Source: Paenibacillus yonginensis (lineage in GTDB: Bacteria > Bacillota > Bacilli > Paenibacillales > Paenibacillaceae). From it: a DNA stretch of 64,000 bases. The translations under genes were made by a program, and so were the position numbers. The stretch's first letter is position 1; the number at the start of each line of letters is the position of its first letter. The notes beneath the pieces are model-generated. The model was not told the origin of the DNA. It saw only the letters and a program-made list of their open reading frames with translations, and made no database searches. Of this stretch, positions 36,317 through 45,656 are shown in pieces. The DNA lies in contig NZ_CP014167.1 of assembly GCF_001685395.1 (NCBI RefSeq), forward strand, positions 1,555,501 through 1,619,500. The letters are read 5' to 3'.

Positions 36317-37210
36317 ATGCGTCAGACTATGGAGAGAAAGCCGGACTGGCTTCGCATTTCGCTGAATACAGGTGAGGAATATAAGGAACTTAAGAAAATG
36401 ATGCGCGGCCGCAAGCTCCATTCCGTGTGCGAGGAGGCTAAATGTCCGAACATCTATGAATGCTGGAGCCAGCGCACGGCTACCTTTATGATTTTAGGAA
36501 GCATTTGCACCCGAGCGTGCCGCTTCTGCGCGGTGACGAGCGGACTGCCGACCGAGCTGGATCTGGAAGAACCTATGCACGTGGCCGAGTCGGTTCGGGA
36601 TATGGGACTGAAGCATGTCGTGATTACGTCAGTGGCTCGCGATGATCTGAACGATCATGGAGCATCCATGTTTGCTGCTACGATCCAAGCGGTTCGTGAA
36701 CTTAATCCGCTCACCAATGTCGAGGTGCTGATTCCTGACCTTGGCGGAGAACCGGAACGAATTAAGGTTGTTCTCGATGCGAAGCCGGATGTGCTGAACC
36801 ACAACCTGGAAACGGTCGCCCGCTTGTCGGACAAAGTACGGGCCAAAGCCAAATACGACCGTTCGCTCAGCGTGTTGCGCCAGGCCAAAGAGCTTCGTCC
36901 AGGCCAAACGACCAAATCAGGCATCATGGTGGGTCTAGGTGAAACGAAAGAAGAGCTGATTCAGGCGATGAAAGATCTTCATGAAGCCGGTGTGGACATT
37001 ATTACGATTGGACAATATTTGCAGCCTACGCTGAAGCATATTCAGCTGCAGCGTTACTATACACCAGAAGAATTTGCAGAACTCAAGGAAGAAGGACTTC
37101 GCATCGGCTTCGCTCACGTGGAATCCGGCCCGCTGGTTCGCAGCTCCTACCACGCGCATGAACAGGCCGAGCATGCCAAGAACCGGCAGCAAACGCCGGT
37201 GGCCGAGTGA
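36317..37210 (+). CDS. lipA: Lipoyl synthase
   Basis: LipA inserts two sulfurs into octanoyl groups on E2 and GcvH proteins using radical SAM chemistry and an auxiliary Fe-S cluster. The auxiliary cluster ligands are in [12 protein letters not shown], the SAM cluster in CTRACRFC, and the C-terminal RSSYHAHEQ carries the conserved Ser ligand. The 297-residue length is typical. ATG 36317 follows TTGGAGGAGGAAAAC. It is followed after 18 bp by lipM, giving a two-gene lipoate operon. Confidence 0.95.
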   Translation: MRQTMERKPDWLRISLNTGEEYKELKKMMRGRKLHSVCEEAKCPNIYECWSQRTATFMILGSICTRACRFCAVTSGLPTELDLEEPMHVAESVRDMGLKHVVITSVARDDLNDHGASMFAATIQAVRELNPLTNVEVLIPDLGGEPERIKVVLDAKPDVLNHNLETVARLSDKVRAKAKYDRSLSVLRQAKELRPGQTTKSGIMVGLGETKEELIQAMKDLHEAGVDIITIGQYLQPTLKHIQLQRYYTPEEFAELKEEGLRIGFAHVESGPLVRSSYHAHEQAEHAKNRQQTPVAE

Positions 37211-37228
37211 CAAGGAGGTGCATTCCGT

Positions 37229-38150
37229 TTGAAGGAAAGAGAACAGCACAACCCTACACTAAATTCAGCAAAAGTAACGCCAATTCAAGCCAACGTTTTG
37301 CCCGCATGGCGTTTTGTTCATACGGGCCGGCGTACCGGCGCCATGAATATGGCCATCGACGAAGCGATGATGATTGCCCAGCAGGAGGGACGGGTACCGC
37401 CGACTGTAAGGTTCTACAACTGGCTTCCCGGCACGTTGACAGTGGGGTATTTCCAGAAGGCCGAGAAAGAGATCGACTTTGCCGCCGTTGAACGGCATGG
37501 CGTAGGTTTTGTGCGGCGGCCTACTGGCGGACGGGCCGTCCTTCACGACCGTGAGGTGACCTATTCGCTGGTTGTGCCGGAAACGTATCCCGGCCTTCCG
37601 GCGCGGGTGGATGAAGGTTACCGAGTGCTTAGCGAAGGCCTTCTGTACGGCTTCCGGCGGCTGGGCCTGGATGCGGAGATGACAGGAGGCTACAGCCTGG
37701 CTGCCGGTGAAACGCCTCAAGCGGCCCGGCTGTCCCGCTCGGCAGCCTGCTTTGATTCACCGTCACGATACGAGCTGACGGTTGAAGGACGCAAAATCGC
37801 CGGCAGCGCTCAAATGCGGACGCGGGGAATCGTGCTGCAGCACGGCTCGATCCCGGTAGATCCGCAGATCGATTTCCTGTTCGAGCTGCTTCATTTTCCG
37901 GAGAGCCGGACGAAAGAACGCTGGAAACGGATCGTGGAGGAGAAGGCCGTAGCGATTAACGAAGTGTTAAAGCGGAAAAAACGGCCGGGAAGTAACGCTT
38001 GAGGAAGCGGAAGAAGCCTTTCGCATCGGGTTTGCGGAAGCCTTTGGCGCTCCTCTTGTTGCTGAGCCGCTAACGGAATATGAGGAGGAGCTGGCGGAAG
38101 AGCTGGTTCGAACCAAATATGGAACCGAAGAATGGAACCGCTCCAGGTAA
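37229..38150 (+). pseudogene. lipM: Octanoyltransferase LipM, frameshifted near the C-terminus at an A6 run
   Basis: LipM moves octanoyl from ACP to GcvH, supplying LipA. The main frame, from TTG 37229 after AAGGAGGTG, has VRRPTGGRAVLHDREVTYS, ACFDSPSRYELTV with the catalytic Cys, and KIAGSAQMR. It stops at 38002 after KRKKRPGSNA. One frame over, a clean LipM C-terminus continues (LEEAEEAFRIGFAEAFGAPL and YEEELAEELVRTKYGTEEWN) to 38150. Reading five instead of six A at 37976-37981 restores it. Either the strain has lost the last 50 residues or the base call is wrong; the catalytic core is complete in the main frame. Confidence 0.85.
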
Positions 38151-38167
38151 TGAAGTTTTTGACACAT

Positions 38168-38207
38168 AAAGAAACCGCCGGCAGATCAAGCGCCGGCGGT
38201 TTCTTCT
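38168..38207. terminator. Bidirectional terminator
   Basis: AAGAAACCGCCGGC pairs with GCCGGCGGTTTCTT between lipM and the convergent MFS gene. Confidence 0.95.
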
Positions 38208-38209
38208 AA

Positions 38210-39562
38210 TCAGGCGTTCTGCCGCTGCTCCCGCCTGCGCGGCATGCGGAAGGTCAGCAGCAGGATGCCCAAACCGATGACAAAACCGGAAAGGGCAACC
38301 AGATGGAAATGGGCAGTCGTAATGTGTTTAGAGAACACGATGCCCAGCAGGCTCGACGAAAAAATCGTGCCCAAATAACGGGAAGTCATAAACAAACCTG
38401 AAGCGGCTCCCGTTTCCTCCGGCCTGGTGAAGGCATACAAGGAGGTTTGCATCGCAATATTGTTAAACCCGTTGCTGATCCCAAGCATCGACAACATGGC
38501 GAAAATAAACCAAGGCCCGGACCGGTCCCCGATGAGCAGCAGAAGCAGCGTGCCCAGCAGCAGGGTTGCCGAACCGGCAAGGAGAGCGGGTTTGGAGCCC
38601 TGCTTATCGATCCATTTTCCCGTCAAGGGAGCGATGATCACTCCAAAACCCGCAACGGCCAGCATGACTAAACCGGTCGTGCCCGAATCAAACTTCTGCA
38701 CATGCTGAAGGTAAGTCGGAACCCCGAAAAAGACGGAATAAAACACAATGTTGATCAGGATGTACTGAAGATAAACAAAACTAAGATTCAGGTTGCTGAC
38801 AAAACCGGCTACATCGATAAAAGGTTCCTTCCGGCGTTTCTCGTAAAAGCAGAACCATACGGTAAGGGCCAGACTGATCAGCAGATAGCCCAGGTTCACC
38901 CGTTTCTCGAGGGACAAAAGGAACAACAGCCAGCCGACAATGCTGGCGGAGAACAGCAAAACGCCCGTCCAATCGATTTTAGCTCCGGCTTCCGGCCGTT
39001 CATCGACCGGGAATAATTTCCACGCGAGCAGAAAGGATCCGATCAGGAACGGAAAATTAATGATGAAAATGGCCGGCCAGTCTCCAAGCTGCAGCATGAA
39101 ACCGCCGATTGAAGGGCCAAATGCTGCGGAAATCGAAGTGAAAATCGACAGAATGCCAAGCGCCTGCGCCTGGTTTTGGGTAATCCGCTTTCGAATAATG
39201 CCCATGCCGGCCGGAAACAAAATCGAACTTCCAAATGCCTGAATGATCCGGAACAGGATCAGCCAAATAAAGTTGGGTGAAAAAGGGGCCAGGGCCGACG
39301 AGACGGCGATCAGCAGCAATCCGATGAGAAACAGCCTTTTCCGGCCCCATGTATCGCTGAGTTTGCCCATAACGGGCTGACCGACGGCACTGGCCAAATA
39401 GTAAGTCGAAATCAGCCAGGAAGAATCGGTAAAGCTGAGCCCGAACTGCTCCTGCAGCCGGGATAAGGCCACCGAAATCATGGAGGAGTTCAGGGGATTA
39501 AGCAGGGTGCCCAAGGCGACGGTTACGACAAGCCATTTCGTATAGTCGCGGGTTTTCGTCAT
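38210..39562 (-). CDS. MFS transporter, DHA-type efflux pump
   Basis: A 450-residue major facilitator with 12-14 hydrophobic helices. MGKLSDTWGRKRLFLIGL is motif A (the loop between TM2 and TM3), and FGPSIGGFML is motif C of proton antiporters. It lies 54 bp downstream of a PucR-type regulator fragment read in the same direction, which may once have controlled it. ATG 39562 follows CTGAGGTGAGCTGTAC. Substrate unknown. Confidence 0.88.
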   Translation of the reverse strand: MTKTRDYTKWLVVTVALGTLLNPLNSSMISVALSRLQEQFGLSFTDSSWLISTYYLASAVGQPVMGKLSDTWGRKRLFLIGLLLIAVSSALAPFSPNFIWLILFRIIQAFGSSILFPAGMGIIRKRITQNQAQALGILSIFTSISAAFGPSIGGFMLQLGDWPAIFIINFPFLIGSFLLAWKLFPVDERPEAGAKIDWTGVLLFSASIVGWLLFLLSLEKRVNLGYLLISLALTVWFCFYEKRRKEPFIDVAGFVSNLNLSFVYLQYILINIVFYSVFFGVPTYLQHVQKFDSGTTGLVMLAVAGFGVIIAPLTGKWIDKQGSKPALLAGSATLLLGTLLLLLIGDRSGPWFIFAMLSMLGISNGFNNIAMQTSLYAFTRPEETGAASGLFMTSRYLGTIFSSSLLGIVFSKHITTAHFHLVALSGFVIGLGILLLTFRMPRRREQRQNA

Positions 39563-39616
39563 GTACAGCTCACCTCAGATTCATAAACAATGATATTTAA
39601 ATAAATATATATGTTT

Positions 39617-39934
39617 TTAGCCGGAAAAGGAACCGTTTTTCTGCCCGTCCAGCAGGCTTTGCTTGAGATCCAGCATGTCCAGCACCTGCCAGGCGAATTG
39701 AAGATCAAAAAACACGGCATGCTGTTCGAGCCGGAGATCCAATATTTCCTCGATGCGTTTCATGCGATAGGCAAAGGTGTTGGGATGAATATCGAGCAGG
39801 CTGGCGGCTTCTTTAAACCGTTTGCCTGAGAGAATGAAAGCGTCCAGCGCTTTCAGCAGCTCGTATTTGTTTATGGAGCAGCTGTCTAACTCTTCGCTGC
39901 TGCGCAATTGGTGCCTGGAGGACACAACGCCCAT
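39617..39934 (-). pseudogene. PucR/CdaR-type regulator fragment (C-terminal HTH only)
   Basis: Only the C-terminal domain remains: INKYELLKALDAFILSGKRF followed by LDIHPNTFAYRMKRIEEI, the Fis-type helix-turn-helix of PucR/CdaR regulators. Full proteins have 350-550 residues; here the frame begins about 35 residues before the helix-turn-helix at a join to unrelated sequence near 39935. It is probably a deletion remnant. Confidence 0.75.
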
Positions 39935-40190
39935 ATATCGGGCGTTATTCTAAATATTTGCAGGAAGCAGGCTTCCGGGTAAGCGGCACGGTGAAGGACA
40001 CGCTGGACAGTCTGTTAGCGAATAAGATGCTGATGCACAAGTCGACATCAATATAGAAAAAGAGAGTGAGCTTCGATCCTGGCGATCGGAGCTCAAATTT
40101 ATATACTTGAGAACGGGGAGGATTAGGAGGTAGAATAGAAATGTCTTTAAATGAAGCGTTTTCACACCAATTAAAAAGGAGCACTTGCAG
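39935..40190 (+). other. Intergenic region with an unrecognised 3' gene fragment
   Basis: A short open stretch ending at a TAG near 40056 encodes KYLQEAGFRVSGTVKDTLDS and a few more residues, which reads like the tail of a protein cut off by the same event that truncated the PucR gene. I do not recognise it. The rest leads to the GH43 gene. Confidence 0.3.
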
Positions 40191-41177
40191 ATGAATTCTA
40201 AAATTCCTGTTCCGCATCAACCGCTCGTCAGTCATATTTATACTGCGGACCCTTCCGCCCATGTGTTTGAAGGGAAAATTTATATTTATCCTTCCCATGA
40301 CCTTGAACATGACGGGCCGGACAATGACAACGGAGACCAATATGCGATGGAGGATTATCATATCCTGTCGCTGGATAATTTCTCGTCGCCGGTAGTCGAT
40401 CACGGTGAAGCACTGCATCTGCGCGACATTCCTTGGGCTTCCAAACAGCTGTGGGCTCCGGATGCGGCTTTCAAGAACGGCATCTATTATTTATTCTTCC
40501 CGGCACGTGATCATGACGGCATTTTCCGGATTGGTGTTGCCACCTCGAAGTCTCCTGCAGGACCTTTTAAGGCTGAACCTGATTATATCCCGGGAAGCTA
40601 CAGCATTGATCCAGCGGTATTGGTCGATGAAGACGATAAAGCGTATATCTATTTTGGCGGACTGTGGGGCGGACAGCTGGAGAAATGGCAGACAGGCACT
40701 TTTGAGCCGAATCCGCCCGAACTGAAGCCGGACCAACCTGCCTTGGGCCCCCGAGTAGCACTGCTCAGCGAGGATATGCTGACCTTCCAGCAGGAGCCGC
40801 AGGAAATTTCGATCCTAGATGAAGAGGGGCAGCCGATTCTCGCCGGCGATGAGGACCGCAGATATTTTGAAGGGCCTTGGGTACATAAGTATAACGGACT
40901 CTATTATCTTTCTTATTCCACAGGGTCTACTCATAAGCTGGTTTATGCGGTAAGCGACAATCCGCTGGGTCCATTTACCTTCAAAGGTACGATCCTGACC
41001 CCGGTGATCGGCTGGACGACTCACCATTCCATCGTGCAGTTTGAGGATAAATGGTATCTGTTCTATCATGACAGCTCTTTATCGGGCGGGGTCAACCATA
41101 AGCGGAGCGTGAAATACGCCGAACTTACATATAACGCAGACGGGACGATCCAAACGATTGATCCGTACCCATCATGA
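40191..41177 (+). CDS. Glycoside hydrolase family 43 protein (xylosidase/arabinofuranosidase type)
   Basis: A 328-residue five-bladed propeller enzyme without a signal peptide, so it acts on imported oligosaccharides. TADPSAHVFEGKIYIYPSHD has the catalytic base Asp, YSIDPAVLVDEDDKAYIYFG the pKa-modulating Asp, and YFEGPWVHKYNGLYYLSYS the acid Glu. The family covers beta-xylosidases and arabinofuranosidases; the exact activity is not resolved. ATG 40191 is nine bases from AAGGAG. It ends at a terminator before the LacI regulator. Confidence 0.88.
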   Translation: MNSKIPVPHQPLVSHIYTADPSAHVFEGKIYIYPSHDLEHDGPDNDNGDQYAMEDYHILSLDNFSSPVVDHGEALHLRDIPWASKQLWAPDAAFKNGIYYLFFPARDHDGIFRIGVATSKSPAGPFKAEPDYIPGSYSIDPAVLVDEDDKAYIYFGGLWGGQLEKWQTGTFEPNPPELKPDQPALGPRVALLSEDMLTFQQEPQEISILDEEGQPILAGDEDRRYFEGPWVHKYNGLYYLSYSTGSTHKLVYAVSDNPLGPFTFKGTILTPVIGWTTHHSIVQFEDKWYLFYHDSSLSGGVNHKRSVKYAELTYNADGTIQTIDPYPS

Positions 41178-41233
41178 TCCTTTAAGCTACAATTTATATA
41201 ATCAGTTAGGACCTGCTGGACCTGCTAGACTTG

Positions 41234-41255
41234 GCCGCTTAATGCGGCTTTTTTT
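41234..41255 (+). terminator. Terminator after GH43 gene
   Basis: GCCGC-TTAAT-GCGGC, then seven T. Confidence 0.8.
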
Positions 41256-41341
41256 ATTGGAACAGGCTGTGTAGAAAATGTGTCTCTTTTCGGCTATGCT
41301 TAAATGAAGAAGAAAATAGATGAAGAGAGCGAAGCCAGAAG

Positions 41342-42364
41342 ATGAAAAAGCTGAAAATAGACGATGTTGCCCGTGCTGCAGGCGTTTCCAAAAGCACGGT
41401 ATCCCAATATCTGAACCAGAGATATAAATATATGAGCGAGGAGACCCGCCAGCGGATTGGAGAGGTCATTGACGAGCTGGGATACCAGCCCAACGGCCTG
41501 GCACGCAGCTTAAAACAGAACCGGACGCATCTGGTAGGCGTCGTTGTGGCGGATATTGATTACAGCTTGTCCATCCAGTGCGTAAAGGCGATTGAAAATG
41601 AACTTCAAAACCGCGGGATCCAGGTGTTGATCTGCAATTCGGATGAAAATCCGGAGAAAGAGCAGCGTCATATTGAAACGCTGATCGCAAGGCAGGTTGA
41701 CGGTCTGATTGTCTTTCCTACCGGACATCAGGCGTCTGCCTACGAACGGCTCAGCGAGCAGCAGCTGCCGTTCGTGTTGATTGACCGGCTTGTCGAAGGT
41801 GTCAGCACGCAAAGCCTGCTGCTTGATAACGAAATGGCCGTGAAGCTGGCTGTGGAAGAGCTGGTTCGCGAAGGACATGAACGAATCGGGATTGTGACGC
41901 TCCCGCTCGGAGAGCAGGGGATTACGCCGCGTAAGGAGCGGCTGGGCGGATTCCGGAAGGCCATGGAGGAGGCCGGCCTGCAGCCGGTCGAAGATTATGT
42001 GCTCAGCGTTCCGGCAAGCGAAGTAGCTGCCAGATTGGCGGAACTGCTGGCACGGCCCGAGCCGCCGACGGCTCTGCTTGCAGGCAATGACATCGTACTT
42101 GCCGAGCTATTGAAAGCAGCTAACCGTCAGGGCATCATCATTCCGGAGCATCTTTCGCTGATCGGGATTGACGACGCCGAGTTTGCTCAAATTTATAATC
42201 CTGTTATCACGACTATCCGCCAGCCGGCTCACGAAATGGGCGCCCAGGCAGCCAAAGTCATATTGTCCGCTATTGAGGAGAAGGACCGTCCGGTACCGAT
42301 CACGTACCGCTTTCCGCCTACGCTTCAGCAAGGGGCATCAGTGAAAGACTTGAAATCTAAATGA
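41342..42364 (+). CDS. LacI-family regulator, probable KdgR
   Basis: A 340-residue repressor: helix-turn-helix KIDDVARAAGVSKSTVSQYL at the N-terminus, hinge PNGLARSLK, then a periplasmic-binding-protein-like effector domain (VVADIDYSLS, IGIDDAEFAQIYNPVITTI). It is convergent with kdgK and close to kdgA, so control of 2-keto-3-deoxygluconate use is likely, as for KdgR of Bacillus. A perfect TAAACCGGTTTA palindrome in front of kdgK is a plausible operator. ATG 41342 is preceded by GAGAGCGAAGCCAGAAG. Confidence 0.85.
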   Translation: MKKLKIDDVARAAGVSKSTVSQYLNQRYKYMSEETRQRIGEVIDELGYQPNGLARSLKQNRTHLVGVVVADIDYSLSIQCVKAIENELQNRGIQVLICNSDENPEKEQRHIETLIARQVDGLIVFPTGHQASAYERLSEQQLPFVLIDRLVEGVSTQSLLLDNEMAVKLAVEELVREGHERIGIVTLPLGEQGITPRKERLGGFRKAMEEAGLQPVEDYVLSVPASEVAARLAELLARPEPPTALLAGNDIVLAELLKAANRQGIIIPEHLSLIGIDDAEFAQIYNPVITTIRQPAHEMGAQAAKVILSAIEEKDRPVPITYRFPPTLQQGASVKDLKSK

Positions 42365-42435
42365 ACGTTAAATAGACTCTAAATAGGCTTCCGAATGACT
42401 GTAAAAGGAAGGGACCGGTTTTCGGTCTCCAACAG

Positions 42436-42485
42436 TCAAAAAGGGATTTCTCCCGGCATCAATGCCAGAAGAAATCCCTTTTTGG
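42436..42485. terminator. Bidirectional terminator between lacI-type gene and kdgK
   Basis: AAAAAGGGATTTCT pairs with AGAAATCCCTTTTT. Confidence 0.92.
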
Positions 42486-42547
42486 TTTGATAAGTATAAG
42501 TTCTTTCAGCAGCATGAGGCTGTCGAATACGAGACTGCGTGCGCTGC

Positions 42548-43507
42548 TTAACTGACGGGGATGGCTTTAGCGAGAAAAGACTCCAGCTCGGAGCGCCGCG
42601 GCAGACCATCCATATCGCCCGGCGACATGACCGCAAGTGCACCCAGCGCATTGCCGCGCAGCACGGCGGAACGTACATCTAGCTTCTCCAGCATGCCGCT
42701 GATTACGCCCACAGCAAAGGCATCGCCTGCACCAACTGTATCTACTACTTCATCCACTTTGAAGCCTGGAACATAACCTTCCAGCCCGGAAGATTTGAAA
42801 TATGCCCCGCTTGGTCCCATCTTGATCGCCACCAGCGAAACGCCTTGGCTCAAATAGAAATCGGCGATCTCCTCCGGAGAGGTAAGACCGGTCAAAATCC
42901 GGGCTTCACCAATGCCGGGCATGAACCAATCGGCACGGGCGGCCAGCTCATTCGTTATGCGGATCATCGTCTCCTGGTCGCTCCAGAGCACCGGGCGGAG
43001 ATTCGGATCAAAAGAAACCGTGCGTTTAAGCGCTTTCATATAATCCATGGCATGACGGGAAAATTCCAGTGTGGACGGTGAAAGGGCGGCCGAGATGCCG
43101 GTAACGTGCAGATGTCCTGCCAGGCCGAAATAATCCGGATCAAAGTCGTCGATGCCGAGCGTGGAAGAGGCTGAATTTTTACGGTAATACTCGACCTTGG
43201 GGTCTCCGCTTTGTACACGTGATTTTAGGAGCAGGCCTGTAGGCCGTTCACTGGACATTTTGACACCGGAAGTCTCAATGCCTTCCTTCTGTTGAACTTG
43301 CAGAATATGCCGGCCCAGACTATCATCGCCCAGTTTCGTCACATAGCCGGTTGGATGGCCGAGACGGCACAACCCCGTTGCCACGTTATTTTCGGCCCCG
43401 GCTACGGCCTTTGAGAATGAAGTAACGTTCTCAAGTTCTCCAAATTCCTCAGCTCTGAACATAACCATCGGTTCGCCAAAAGTAATAGCAGCCAACTGCT
43501 TTGACAT
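42548..43507 (-). CDS. kdgK: 2-keto-3-deoxygluconate kinase
   Basis: A 319-residue PfkB-family sugar kinase phosphorylating 2-keto-3-deoxygluconate to KDPG. AVAGAENNVATGLCRLGH is the substrate-binding N-terminal signature, SFDPNLRPVLW the middle one, and VDTVGAGDAFAVGVISGM the ATP site with the catalytic Asp. KdgK rather than fructokinase is chosen because kdgA is its divergent neighbour. ATG 43507 follows GGGGAGGATTCCGC. Confidence 0.9.
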   Translation of the reverse strand: MSKQLAAITFGEPMVMFRAEEFGELENVTSFSKAVAGAENNVATGLCRLGHPTGYVTKLGDDSLGRHILQVQQKEGIETSGVKMSSERPTGLLLKSRVQSGDPKVEYYRKNSASSTLGIDDFDPDYFGLAGHLHVTGISAALSPSTLEFSRHAMDYMKALKRTVSFDPNLRPVLWSDQETMIRITNELAARADWFMPGIGEARILTGLTSPEEIADFYLSQGVSLVAIKMGPSGAYFKSSGLEGYVPGFKVDEVVDTVGAGDAFAVGVISGMLEKLDVRSAVLRGNALGALAVMSPGDMDGLPRRSELESFLAKAIPVS

Positions 43508-43550
43508 GCGGAATCCTCCCCGTAATCATTCTTTCACTCAAAATATCACA

Positions 43551-43562
43551 TAAACCGGTTTA
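43551..43562. promoter_or_regulatory. Putative LacI-type operator upstream of kdgK
   Basis: TAAACCGGTTTA is a perfect palindrome with the central CG typical of LacI-family operators, 44-55 bp upstream of the kdgK start. Confidence 0.6.
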
Positions 43563-43713
43563 GTACAATGATCATTTTAACTTTGTCGTTCCCGTTAGAG
43601 CGATACGAGGCCAACTCTCCGGCATACAAATCAGAGCTAGAAATCAAAAATTCCTTAATATATCAAGGATATACAAATTACTCAATGATCTTACTTTCCA
43701 GGGCAGTTATTTC

Positions 43714-43764
43714 TGCAATCGTTTGCAAAAAAAGGTTGACGAAGCTTCGAATTGCGCTTAGTAT
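43714..43764 (+). promoter_or_regulatory. cre site and promoter of kdgA
   Basis: TGCAATCGTTTGCA (43714-43727) matches the CcpA cre consensus TGNAANCGNTNNCA. Just after it are TTGACG (43736-43741) and TAGTAT (43759-43764) with a 17-bp spacer. The rest of this 373-bp gap to kdgA is AT-rich without further genes. Confidence 0.65.
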
Positions 43765-43880
43765 CAAATTAAACAACTAATTATCGCAATTTAAAGACTT
43801 ATTTACTAAATTTATTTACTAATTTTAAGTGTTATAGAGTTCATGGAATAACATTCAATAAACAAAAGGAGCAGAAACCT

Positions 43881-44525
43881 ATGAAGAAGCTTAAAGTGCT
43901 GGAAAGCCTGTCCGCCTGCGGTGTAGTTGCCGTAATTCGGGCGGATAACGCAGAGGATGCCTGTAAAATGTCGTCAGCTTGTATTGAAGGCGGCTTGACG
44001 ATGATTGAAGTAGCGTTTACAACGCCTGGTGCGGATGAAGCCATCCGCAGGCTGACTGCGGAACACGGGAATCAAGCGGTCATCGGCGCGGGAACTGTAC
44101 TTGATCCGGTCACGGCCCGAATCGCGATTTTGGCTGGAGCCGAGTTTGTAGTCAGTCCATCGTTTGACAGCGAGACGGCGAAGATCTGTAATTTGTACGG
44201 AATCCCTTATATGCCGGGCATCCTGACCCTGGGCGAAATCAAAGAAGCTCTTAAATCTGGAGTCGATGTATTAAAGCTGTTCCCGGGCAGCGCGTTTGGT
44301 CCGGATTTTGTGAAAGCGGTCAAAGGCCCTATGCCTCATATCAGCATTATGCCAACCGGCGGCGTGGATCTGGAGAATATGGAGCAATGGCTGAAAGCAG
44401 GCTGCATCGCAGTCGGCATCGGCGGTAATCTGACGGCTCCCGCGAAGCAGGGAAGATACGACAAAATTACGGAGTTGGCCGCTGCTTATGTGGCCAAATA
44501 TCAAACGCTGCGCGGCAGCGTATAG
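43881..44525 (+). CDS. kdgA: 2-dehydro-3-deoxyphosphogluconate (KDPG) aldolase
   Basis: A 214-residue class I aldolase splitting KDPG into pyruvate and glyceraldehyde 3-phosphate. MIEVAFTTPG has the catalytic Glu, VIGAGTVLDPV the phosphate region, and VLKLFPGSAFGPDFVKAVKG the Schiff-base Lys. ATG 43881 follows AAAGGAGCAGAAACCT. With kdgK it completes the lower arm of uronate/pectin breakdown; upstream enzymes are not in this window. Confidence 0.93.
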   Translation: MKKLKVLESLSACGVVAVIRADNAEDACKMSSACIEGGLTMIEVAFTTPGADEAIRRLTAEHGNQAVIGAGTVLDPVTARIAILAGAEFVVSPSFDSETAKICNLYGIPYMPGILTLGEIKEALKSGVDVLKLFPGSAFGPDFVKAVKGPMPHISIMPTGGVDLENMEQWLKAGCIAVGIGGNLTAPAKQGRYDKITELAAAYVAKYQTLRGSV

Positions 44526-44713
44526 GAAGCTCTTTTTTAGAATATCCTTTGAAATTTTGGAGTAACGACGGTTTGACGCAGGTCCAGTGATGTGAACGTT
44601 TGAACTGCGAAACCTCATATTCCAGTTCAGTCCGGTCGTGGCTTGTCAGAAGGACGTGGATTAGCCATAATAAAATCTCCAGATACAAAATTGACCGGAA
44701 GGAGCGAGAGGGG

Positions 44714-45085
44714 ATGGAATATAACCCTGCACAATTGATCGGACATGGCTTGCAGCTGGCCGGGACCAGCCTGCGTTACCCATTTTATCCGGATTTGCCT
44801 GTCTTGTATGTCGGAAGCAAAATGTTTGCTCTCTTCGGAAGGAATGAAGATTACCCGAGCATGACTGTAAAAACGAACCCGGAAGAAGCATGGATCGTTC
44901 GTGAGCAATATCAGGGAACTGTAATTCCAGGCTACCATATGAATAAAAAGCACTGGAATACGGTTCTGCTTAATGGGAAAGTGCCGGATGCTATTTTGTA
45001 TGAAATGATCGAGGAATCCTACGGCCTTGTGTTTCGAAATCTGCCGCGCAGCGAGCGGGAGACGATAACCGGCTTATTGAAGTAG
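44714..45085 (+). CDS. MmcQ/YjbR-family protein
   Basis: A 123-residue protein of the MmcQ/YjbR family (CyaY-like fold), with KMFALFGRNEDYPSMTVKTN, PGYHMNKKHWNTVLLNG and IEESYGLVF as landmarks. Members are widespread and uncharacterised; DNA binding has been suggested from structure. ATG 44714 follows GGAAGGAGCGAGAG. A strong terminator follows. Confidence 0.85.
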   Translation: MEYNPAQLIGHGLQLAGTSLRYPFYPDLPVLYVGSKMFALFGRNEDYPSMTVKTNPEEAWIVREQYQGTVIPGYHMNKKHWNTVLLNGKVPDAILYEMIEESYGLVFRNLPRSERETITGLLK

Positions 45086-45097
45086 AATTTCACTTAT

Positions 45098-45142
45098 AAA
45101 AAAAGCTTAACTTGACTATCTCCTGTCGGGTTAAGCTTTTTT
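45098..45142 (+). terminator. Terminator after MmcQ/YjbR gene
   Basis: AAAAAAGCTTAAC pairs with GTTAAGCTTTTTT. Confidence 0.9.
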
Positions 45143-45236
45143 ACATTTTGCGTAGAGTAAGGTGAAAGGGTTATAGGACAAGGCCGGTAAAGAATACTTC
45201 CTTATAGGAGTGTGATCCAGGGGAGGAATTAAAACT

Positions 45237-45530
45237 TTGAACAAGCCAAGGAAAGTATATGTTTACGCCATAAGCGGAAAGACCGTCCGTTCGATTAAAA
45301 TCATCATTCTGGTTGATGTTCTTTTGGGCACGGGGCTTTATTTCACGGTGAAATGGGTGACCTCCAGCCTGCTGATTTCCACTATAGGAAGCATTGCGGG
45401 CAGTGAAGGCTACAAATGGAGGCTTAGAAAACAGCGGTTCAAAGTGGTTTCCGTCAAGAAAAGACCCTATCCATCAAGGATAAATGAACAGTTCCATGGT
45501 AAAGCTATAAGCCTGTTCCGTAAAAATTGA
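45237..45530 (+). CDS. Small predicted membrane protein, unrecognised
   Basis: A 97-residue basic protein with two hydrophobic stretches (SIKIIILVDVLLGTGLYFTV and LLISTIGSIAG) and a strongly basic C-terminal tail (KWRLRKQRFKVVSVKKR). TTG 45237 is the start; GGGGAGGAATTAAAAC precedes it. No family recognised. It stands alone between a terminator and the nitroreductase gene. Confidence 0.6.
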   Translation: MNKPRKVYVYAISGKTVRSIKIIILVDVLLGTGLYFTVKWVTSSLLISTIGSIAGSEGYKWRLRKQRFKVVSVKKRPYPSRINEQFHGKAISLFRKN

Positions 45531-45656
45531 CAATTCCGCCAGAGGGTACTAATATATTCAAGCGTAGAAAAAAGTAACTTATTGCTCTATAAATAGCAGC
45601 TTACCTTTATAAGGTATTGCCGAACCTTAGCAGAAACTATTGGAGGGAACATACGG

